DNA of 38,753 bases, taken from positions 1-38,753 of the forward strand of contig JAEEMP010000111.1 of assembly GCA_016283275.1 (NCBI GenBank), in the 5' to 3' direction. A program made the position numbers and the translations under genes. How positions within the stretch are numbered: the stretch's first letter is position 1; the number at the start of each line of letters is the position of its first letter. Under the pieces are notes generated by a model. That model was not told where the DNA came from. It saw only the letters and a program-made list of their open reading frames with translations, and ran no database searches. Below are positions 34,001 to 38,753 of the stretch, in pieces. The DNA is from Lachnospiraceae bacterium (GTDB lineage: Bacteria; Bacillota; Clostridia; Lachnospirales; Lachnospiraceae).

Positions 34001-34108
34001 CGCATTGTAATAATGCCGTCCTTCGGCGTAGCGATAATCATATACATTCATGTACTTAGAGGTGAATTCCTCATGGATCATATCTTTTGTGATCTTAAAG
34101 TCTGACAT
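31049..34108 (-). CDS. Nudix - degenerate GGDEF - EAL - beta-helix fusion protein, probable c-di-GMP phosphodiesterase
   Basis: This 1019-residue protein has no signal peptide or clear membrane segment. Residues 40-215 are a Nudix domain like ADP-ribose pyrophosphatases, with PAGLID (94-99) and the box REIKEETGI (115-123); an insertion lengthens the first half of the box. Residues 232-365 are a GGDEF fold whose active site reads SHDEF (310-314), so cyclase activity is unlikely. Residues 404-640 are an EAL domain with all key residues: Glu436 (EAL), Asn492, Glu521, Asp550-Asp551 (DDFGTG), Lys571, Glu607 and Gln627. Residues about 680-995 form short beta repeats rich in GIG/IGS turns, like a right-handed beta-helix. 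AGAGGA precedes the ATG. c-di-GMP breakdown is likely; the Nudix and helix roles are unknown. Confidence 0.85.
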   Translation of the reverse strand: MSDFKITKDMIHEEFTSKYMNVYDYRYAEGRHYYNATRRSYEDIVAPKTEAEFLGMLPDAVSCIVVIMTPEKGPRLLLTHEFRYPAGRELLSVPAGLIDKSDKASENPVIEAAKREIKEETGIELSGEDTIEIVNPLLFSTPGMTDESNAIVMAVIHLKDTSVINNEGTEGSERIGDYMLLTPEKAGEYLSLGRDDHGYFYSVFTYIALGYFVNHYADMTVERKSNSSSVGKWDAETGLLTRDEFAEQLTRKLVSSTRFKNPTLLLSLKITDFTRIEDLYDEAEIHEIICIVAEILIDTVRNKNLIGRISHDEFAVICEDDSAESELTKELKNSITDRFEHYNKISGKDYTLNPSMAFMIVDPATKLEPDQILAQLSEHHRAVSESKPQSRYVPVEANEEDPQLRSLVNRILDNNELQYYFQPIICAKTGDIMGYEALMRAPHEYRITPLTLLKYATEENRLKDVERATFNNVLKIATERKSEFKNRKIFINSIPGYYLSDEEYDEMSALYKDALSRSVVEVTEETDIEETTLNYLTKRSKDDGFQVAVDDFGTGYSNVNNLLKFLPNYVKIDRFLISEVHLDPRKQHFVNTIIQFAHDNGFQALAEGVETLEELNAVIRMGVDLIQGFYTAKPTPDILDALSPALLSEISRANLDIVSNNSRQKVYLVKDEKQLSLVDLSLQKYSILLLSGGDLTLVGNPDFLSAVSIRIKDHSSCRLTIKNVSIGDVDTTPCIDLGKESELILNIEGENTFNGNGIRVPETTKLTLEGNGNLKITPTFTNAYGIGNDHLCAYGRIVSEMTGLLQIDISGENCVCIGGKSSVEPHAIDLRAGSFRSVCAASNCICIGSYRDTANVFISDMDIAIDVRIARGSMIGAAFGSQNIEIKNTLLKIFGSGNQVVGIGSTEKSSGRIKISEAQVNIAINGWNIAAIGTNGGGLDVELDHCKLVFYCEANIGTGIGCRDASANISLDNVGLEMNVNSANGILFGCKADSFTDSYCYFDIKRDNIVAGRKRWFVK

Positions 34109-34181
34109 ATATATTCGTCCTCTTAAACAGATCTCGTATTTAAAGACTTGGATTTGAAATTATATGTTATAAACCGCTTAT

Positions 34182-34206
34182 AAAATGATCAATAATTTAT
34201 CATTTT
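34182..34206. repeat. AT-rich inverted repeat in the leader of the Nudix-EAL gene
   Basis: AAAATGAT (34182-34189) and ATCATTTT (34199-34206) can pair around a 9-nt loop. It lies between the predicted - strand promoter and the start codon. The rest of the 371-bp gap 34109-34479 is AT-rich and holds the two divergent promoters listed; nothing else was recognised in it. Confidence 0.4.
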
Positions 34207-34243
34207 TATGTCGATTAAAAAAACTTGTGTGTCTATATCCGTT

Positions 34244-34272
34244 ATTGTAGCACAATTCAATGAATTTTTCGA
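34244..34272 (-). promoter_or_regulatory. Putative promoter of the Nudix-EAL gene
   Basis: On the - strand -10 TACAAT (34249-34244) lies 17 nt from a weak -35 TCGAAA. The leader would be about 130 nt long. Weak -35, so tentative. Confidence 0.45.
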
Positions 34273-34379
34273 CACAAAAAGTATTTTATCACCGCATAAT
34301 TAACGGAATTATTAACAAAATCAAATTATTCGCGATCGGGCGCAATTTAATAAAACACCGAAAGCGGCATTAATTTATG

Positions 34380-34408
34380 TTGTGCCGAAACAGGTGCGGA
34401 ATTATAAT
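34380..34408 (+). promoter_or_regulatory. Putative promoter of the pyrophosphatase gene
   Basis: A perfect -10 TATAAT (34403-34408) sits 17 nt after TTGTGC (34380-34385), a poor -35. About 70 nt separate it from the start codon. Confidence 0.55.
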
Positions 34409-34479
34409 AAAAAACAGTGAAACCGCAAAGATATGGCGGATCATCTTAAATCCAAAACAGACAAGGGGAGGACAGGAGA

Positions 34480-35796
34480 ATGTCGGAAAAAGAAAAGATC
34501 TATATAACGGGACACAAAAATCCCGATATGGACAGTATTTGCAGCGCTTATGCGTATTCGGTACTCAAGAATAAGATAGATCCGGCATACGAATATGTGC
34601 CGGTCCGCCCCGGACACTTAAGTGACAGCTCAAAGGCGATCTTAAAGGCGCTTGATATCACACCGCCTGTTTATATGCGAAACGTATATCCCAAGGTTTC
34701 CGATGTAATGCTTAAGCCGGCCGAAAAGATCGAAGCGGGCATGCCTCTTACGGCGATCGCTAAGACCTATAAGGATTCAAATCCTTCGGTAATACCGATC
34801 TACGAAAACGGTGAGTTTTTGGGACTGTTAAGCGTCGATGATATCACGCACTGGTTTATGGGCAAGCTTGCGGATGACGGTAAGATCTCCGAACCCCCCG
34901 TCATTAAGATGCTTCTTCGCGAAAAAGAAACCTCGCTTTTGACCACGGATCTTTTCGAGGATGCAAAGGTAAGTCTTTCAAGTTCCAAGAAGCGTGGCCT
35001 TGCGGTATTTGATGAAGATGAATTTGTGGGCTTTGTAACCAGAAGATGTTTTTTGAAAGCTCCTTCTTACAAAGTGATAATGGTGGATCATAATGAGTCG
35101 CGTCAGTCCATATCCGGGATCGAGAGTGCGACTGTGGTCGAGATAGTGGATCATCACAGACTTGATGCCACCAAGACAAATCTTCCGATATTTATAGATA
35201 CCGAGCCTCTCGGAAGTACATGTACGATAGTGTATCAGATGTTTTTAAGAAACAATATAGTGCCCGATGAATACACTGCAAGAGTTATGCTGACCGGGCT
35301 CATTTCGGACACGCTTATATTGAAAAGTCCCACAACGACAGCTGTCGACAGGGAGACCGCAGCGGCCCTTGCAAAGATCTGCAAGGTCGATATCGATGCT
35401 TTCGGCCGTGAAATGTTCAGTCATGTCGAAAGTCTTGCCACCAGAGATCCCGAGAAGGCGATCCTTTCAGACTTTAAGAAGTATACGGAGAAGGGTGTCA
35501 TGATGGGTATCGGACAGTGCGAAGTAACAACGCTTGACGATATCGAAGATTATAAGGATACATATCTTGCCACTCTTGAAAGCGTAAGAGAGAAGAACGG
35601 CTTAAACTGGGCTGCTGTGATGATCACGAATGTGCTTAAAGAACACAGTATCCTCATTACGACCGGGTTTAAAGCCGAGAAGTATCTTCCTTATGAAAAA
35701 CTTGAGGATAAGATGTTTGATATGCCGGGAGTGATGAGCAGAAAGAAACAGTTGCTTCCCGAAATGCTGTATGCTTTAAACACTGTGGCGTATTAA
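34480..35796 (+). CDS. ppaC: Family II manganese-dependent inorganic pyrophosphatase with CBS domains
   Basis: This 438-residue DHH-family enzyme hydrolyses pyrophosphate to phosphate. GHKNPDMDS (11-19) supplies metal-binding His12, Asp16 and Asp18; MVDHNE and VEIVDHHRLD carry the DHH metal site; a C-terminal DHHA2-like domain ends the protein. A pair of CBS domains (about 68-185; VIPIYENGEFLGLLSVDDI, GLAVFDEDEFVGFVTRR) is inserted in the N-terminal domain. In known CBS pyrophosphatases these bind adenine nucleotides, with AMP/ADP inhibiting and ATP activating. The insert looks too short for the extra DRTGG domain found in some clostridial enzymes. GGGGAGGACAGGAG precedes the ATG. Confidence 0.92.
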   Translation: MSEKEKIYITGHKNPDMDSICSAYAYSVLKNKIDPAYEYVPVRPGHLSDSSKAILKALDITPPVYMRNVYPKVSDVMLKPAEKIEAGMPLTAIAKTYKDSNPSVIPIYENGEFLGLLSVDDITHWFMGKLADDGKISEPPVIKMLLREKETSLLTTDLFEDAKVSLSSSKKRGLAVFDEDEFVGFVTRRCFLKAPSYKVIMVDHNESRQSISGIESATVVEIVDHHRLDATKTNLPIFIDTEPLGSTCTIVYQMFLRNNIVPDEYTARVMLTGLISDTLILKSPTTTAVDRETAAALAKICKVDIDAFGREMFSHVESLATRDPEKAILSDFKKYTEKGVMMGIGQCEVTTLDDIEDYKDTYLATLESVREKNGLNWAAVMITNVLKEHSILITTGFKAEKYLPYEKLEDKMFDMPGVMSRKKQLLPEMLYALNTVAY

Positions 35797-35834
35797 GAGT
35801 GGGTTTACGGGGTATTTTTTGCACATATTTTATA

Positions 35835-35863
35835 TTGAAAGAGTTTAAAGATTGTAATTTAAT
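35835..35863 (+). promoter_or_regulatory. Putative promoter of the SulP gene
   Basis: -35 TTGAAA (35835-35840), a 17-nt spacer and -10 TTTAAT (35858-35863), 28 nt before the start codon. No clear terminator was seen after the pyrophosphatase gene. Confidence 0.65.
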
Positions 35864-35891
35864 GTAAAACTGTGTGGAAAGGATATCTTGT

Positions 35892-37544
35892 ATGAATAAG
35901 AAGGACAAACTTAAACCGATGCTGTTCTCGGTGATCAAAAAATACAGCAAAGAACAGTTTTTAAAGGATGTTGTATCAGGTATCATAGTGGCGATCATTG
36001 CATTGCCGCTTTCGATAGCCCTTGCTCTTGCTTCGGGCGTCGGTCCGGAACAGGGTCTGTATACAGCGATCGTCGCAGGATTTATAATCTCATTTTTGGG
36101 AGGATCGCGCGTGCAGATAGCAGGTCCTACAGCAGCTTTTGCGACGATAGTTGCAGGCATCGTGGCGAGAAACGGCATGGGCGGTCTTGCGCTTGCGACA
36201 TTTATTGCGGGTATCATCCTTATAATCCTGGGTCTGTTAAAACTCGGAAGTCTTATAAAGTTTATACCGTATACGATCACAACGGGTTTCACTGCCGGGA
36301 TCGCAGTCACCATAGTCATAGGTCAGATAAAGGATTTTCTTGGTCTGACATATCCTCAGGGAACGGTTACGATAGAGACTGTTGATAAACTTAAGGCAAT
36401 TGCCGGAAATATCATGACTATGAATTATCAGGCTCTTATAGTGGGAGCCGTATGTCTGGCAGTGCTTATCGTATGGCCTAAGATCAGTTCAAAGGTCCCG
36501 GGATCGCTTATAGCCGTTATAATAGGTATATTGATGGTCAAGGTCTTAAAGATGAATGTAAACACCATCGGAGACCTTTATACGATAAGCAATAAACTTC
36601 CGTCGTTTGCTTTGCCGGAGTTTTCTTTTAACGGAGTCAGGACTGTATTTGCCGATGCATTCACTATAGCGGTCCTTGCAGCCATAGAATCGCTTCTGTC
36701 CTGCGTTGTGGCCGACGGTATGATAGGAAGCCACCACAGATCCAACATGGAACTTGTGGCACAGGGAGCAGGCAACATTGGCTCTGCACTGTTCGGCGGT
36801 ATCCCTGCGACCGGAGCGATCGCAAGAACAGCTGCCAATATTAAGAACGGCGGCCGTACACCGATAGCCGGTATGGTACATTCCGTTGTTTTGGTGCTTA
36901 TCCTTGTGATATTGATGCCGTACGCAGCGCTTATTCCTATGCCCACGATCGCGGCGATCCTGTTTATGGTAGCTTACAATATGTGTCAGTGGCGCACATT
37001 TGTGCACCTTTGCAAGACCGCTCCCAAGAGCGATATCATCGTGCTCGTGGTGACGTTTGTGCTCACAGTCGTGTTCGATCTTGTTGTAGCCATCGAAGTG
37101 GGCATGATCTTAGCCGGCATAATGTTTATGAAGAGAATGAGCGATGAGGCAGAGGTTAAGGGCTGGGAATACAGAGATGCCGATGAAGCCGACCCCGATT
37201 CGATCTCTTTAAGACAGGTACCCAAGCATGTTCGTGTATATGAGATCACTGGTCCGATGTTTTTCGGTATGTCGGGTCTTATATCAAATATAACGGTAAA
37301 AGATTTTACAAAAGTTTTGATCATAAGGATGCGAGGCGTGCCCGCACTTGATGTTACGGCTTTAAAGTCACTTGAGGAATTGTACGAAACCTGTAAGAAG
37401 AAAGATGTTACGCTTGTCTTCTCACATGTCAACGAACAGCCGTATAAGACTATGGAAAAGGCGGGATTCATCGAAAAGGTGGGTAAAGAGAATTTCTGTG
37501 CACATATTGATGATGCACTTGAACATGCATCTGATATCCGGTGA
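35892..37544 (+). CDS. SulP-family anion transporter with STAS domain
   Basis: The start is ATG 35892 with AAAGGA 8 nt upstream; the GTG at 35874 overlaps that site. The 550-residue product has the SulP/SLC26 core: a short basic cytosolic N-terminus, then about 10-14 membrane segments with VSGIIVAIIALPLSIALALASGVGPEQGLYTAIVAG-type sequence (residues near 27-60), IAGPTAAFATIVAG and the NxxxxAxxFGGIPATGAIARTAANI region. The C-terminal STAS domain (about 435-545; VPALDVTALKSLEEL) is typical for regulation. Substrates of bacterial members include sulfate, bicarbonate and dicarboxylates; nothing here decides between them. The GH25 gene follows after 30 nt. Confidence 0.9.
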   Translation: MNKKDKLKPMLFSVIKKYSKEQFLKDVVSGIIVAIIALPLSIALALASGVGPEQGLYTAIVAGFIISFLGGSRVQIAGPTAAFATIVAGIVARNGMGGLALATFIAGIILIILGLLKLGSLIKFIPYTITTGFTAGIAVTIVIGQIKDFLGLTYPQGTVTIETVDKLKAIAGNIMTMNYQALIVGAVCLAVLIVWPKISSKVPGSLIAVIIGILMVKVLKMNVNTIGDLYTISNKLPSFALPEFSFNGVRTVFADAFTIAVLAAIESLLSCVVADGMIGSHHRSNMELVAQGAGNIGSALFGGIPATGAIARTAANIKNGGRTPIAGMVHSVVLVLILVILMPYAALIPMPTIAAILFMVAYNMCQWRTFVHLCKTAPKSDIIVLVVTFVLTVVFDLVVAIEVGMILAGIMFMKRMSDEAEVKGWEYRDADEADPDSISLRQVPKHVRVYEITGPMFFGMSGLISNITVKDFTKVLIIRMRGVPALDVTALKSLEELYETCKKKDVTLVFSHVNEQPYKTMEKAGFIEKVGKENFCAHIDDALEHASDIR

Positions 37545-37574
37545 TCGTAAGCTTTTTGGTTTTTGGGGAATATA

Positions 37575-38603
37575 ATGCGAAGAACGCTTTACGGATTATT
37601 GACAATAACTTTTCTTTTAGTGACACTGTACGGTTGCGACAATACCGCACAGTCTGTTTCGAGTGAGGATTATACCGCGCAGTCTGTTTCGGACGAGGAT
37701 AATATCGAACAGTCTGTTTTGAGTGAAGATGATGCAGATGTTTATACCGTATCGGGCGAAGATGTTTCTTCGTCCGATATTTATGTTTCGGATCCTTTGT
37801 CGGCAGAGGATCTGATCGATACCGATGTATCCGGAAATGACGTTTCTTTAAATGAACTTAAACCCTTTACCTTTAGGGATGTATACGGCAAAGAATATGA
37901 GACCACGATCAACCCGGGTTTTCCGAGGCACCCTTATGTGATCGAAAATTTTATAAAAGATAACGGGCTTATGAGTTATGAGGACGATAACTACATAGCC
38001 GTAAGAGGAATAGATGTATCCAACAAACAGCATGAGATCAACTGGGAAAAAGTAAAAGCTTCCGGTATCGAATTTGTGATCATAAGGCTCGGTTTCAGAG
38101 GATACGGCGAAGCCGGCGACATACATATAGATCAAAGTTTTAAAAGAAACATGGAAGGGGCGGCCGAAAACGGCATACCCATAGGAGTGTATTTCTTTGC
38201 ACAGGCGATCAACGAAGAAGAGGCGCTTGAAGAGGCGGAGTTTGTGATCGAAAATCTTGAAGGCTACGATATAAGTCTGCCTGTTGTATACGATCCGGAA
38301 AGCATACTGAAAGATACCGCAAGGACCGATAATGTAAGCGGCGAGCAGTTTACAAAGAATGCGATAACGTTCTGCGAAGCGATAAAGGCTGCCGGTTACG
38401 AACCGATGATATATTCCAATATGCTGTGGGAGGCTTTTAAATTTGAAATGGATAAACTTACCGATTACAGATTCTGGTATGCGGATTACGAAGATCTTCC
38501 TCAGACTCCGTACCATTTTGAATTTTGGCAATATTCGGAGAGAGGTCATATCGCCGGAATTAAAAATGCCGTGGACTATGATATCTGGATCAAAGAAAAA
38601 TAA
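37575..38603 (+). CDS. GH25 lysozyme-like lipoprotein
   Basis: The start is ATG 37575 with GGGGA upstream; the TTG at 37563 precedes that site. The 342-residue product has a lipoprotein signal with lipobox LYGC (Cys21), an acidic Ser/Asp/Val-rich linker to about residue 92 containing three 10-residue repeats, a short domain, and a GH25 muramidase domain (about 141-342). The active-site residues are Asp147 (GIDVSNKQ), Asp240 and Glu242 (VVYDPES), and WYADYE, with EFWQYS near the end. GH25 enzymes cleave beta-1,4 MurNAc-GlcNAc bonds. Being membrane-anchored, it probably remodels the cell's own peptidoglycan. It may be co-transcribed with the SulP gene. Confidence 0.9.
   Translation: MRRTLYGLLTITFLLVTLYGCDNTAQSVSSEDYTAQSVSDEDNIEQSVLSEDDADVYTVSGEDVSSSDIYVSDPLSAEDLIDTDVSGNDVSLNELKPFTFRDVYGKEYETTINPGFPRHPYVIENFIKDNGLMSYEDDNYIAVRGIDVSNKQHEINWEKVKASGIEFVIIRLGFRGYGEAGDIHIDQSFKRNMEGAAENGIPIGVYFFAQAINEEEALEEAEFVIENLEGYDISLPVVYDPESILKDTARTDNVSGEQFTKNAITFCEAIKAAGYEPMIYSNMLWEAFKFEMDKLTDYRFWYADYEDLPQTPYHFEFWQYSERGHIAGIKNAVDYDIWIKEK
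37641..37730 (+). repeat. Three tandem 30-bp repeats within the GH25 linker
   Basis: Copies at 37641-37670, 37671-37700 and 37701-37730 share the core CAGTCTGTTT and encode variants of an AQSVSSED-type decapeptide. The first two copies differ at few positions and the third is more diverged. Confidence 0.9.
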
Positions 38604-38743
38604 ATCAAATATATAAATGTGACATTTTTGTAAGTGTTTTTCGTTTCTTTGTAAGGCAAATCGATTTTTCGTTTTATACAAGCCGACTATTATATGTATT
38701 GCATGAAGTAAGAAAAACATGTAACAGAAAACAGGAGTATGAA

Positions 38744-38753
38744 ATGAGAAACA
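38744..38753 (+). CDS. Start of a further gene, truncated by window edge
   Basis: CAGGAG (38732-38737) lies 6 nt before ATG 38744, followed by AGA AAC and the window end. The overlapping ATG at 38739 runs into TGA after two codons. Upstream 38604-38743 is AT-rich; no firm promoter or terminator was identified there. Nothing can be said about the product. Confidence 0.5.

Noticed and set aside
31049..34108. Membrane-bound or secreted form of the beta-helix protein
   Set aside because: No signal peptide or hydrophobic helix was found; the hydrophobic stretch near 200-215 belongs to the Nudix domain end.
1..38753. CRISPR arrays, insertion sequences, phage genes, tRNA or rRNA genes
   Set aside because: No spaced direct repeats, transposase or integrase motifs, or recognisable tRNA/rRNA sequences were seen on either strand.

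Overview
The window reads as a chromosomal segment of a Gram-positive, low-to-medium GC anaerobe of the Clostridia, most likely a Lachnospiraceae member near Butyrivibrio/Pseudobutyrivibrio. The reasons are Firmicutes-type Shine-Dalgarno sites (GGAGG, AAGGAG), T-box riboswitches, TTGACA/TATAAT-like promoters, dense operons with ATGA/TAATG overlaps, a cytosolic GH10 xylanase, and an esterase that strongly resembles the Butyrivibrio feruloyl esterase Est1E as I remember it. This is inference from recognition; no database search was run. I saw no mobile elements, CRISPR, rRNA or tRNA.

Layout. 1-3040 (+): 3' part of a membrane transglutaminase, then an HD-GYP protein, ending at a two-way terminator. 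3119-9886 (-): a Trp T-box leader drives a tryptophan ABC transporter (trpX-trpY-trpZ), followed without a visible break by a cysteine desulfurase and mnmA, then a GH10 xylanase. 9897-11609 (+): bioY-birA behind a BirA-type operator. 11690-18646 (+): promoter, Phe/Tyr-rich leader peptide, attenuator and the operon aroF-tyrA-aroA-aroC-pheA-aroE/aroK. 18683-21889 (+): zur-znuA-znuC-znuB with two Fur-family operators flanking the promoter. 22063-23355 (+): a lipoprotein of unknown function. 23373-30166 (+): Trp T-box and trpEGDCFBA, with an esterase gene just after trpA. 31049-34108 (-): a 1019-residue Nudix/GGDEF/EAL/beta-helix protein. 34480-38603 (+): CBS-containing family II pyrophosphatase, SulP transporter and a GH25 lipoprotein. 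A further gene starts at 38744.

How it fits together. The middle of the window is an aromatic amino acid super-locus with three RNA control devices. Tryptophan uptake and synthesis each sit behind a T-box whose specifier reads UGG (Trp). The common shikimate and Phe/Tyr genes sit behind what looks like a complete ribosome-dependent attenuator: a 21-residue leader peptide with eight consecutive Tyr/Phe codons, a 1:2 hairpin, a 16-nt antiterminator pairing and a strong intrinsic terminator. Leader-peptide attenuation of this enterobacterial pattern is unusual in Firmicutes, where T-boxes normally serve, and it is the most striking signal here. The second is the Nudix-GGDEF-EAL-beta-helix fusion. 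aroB and a dehydroquinase gene are absent and must lie elsewhere.
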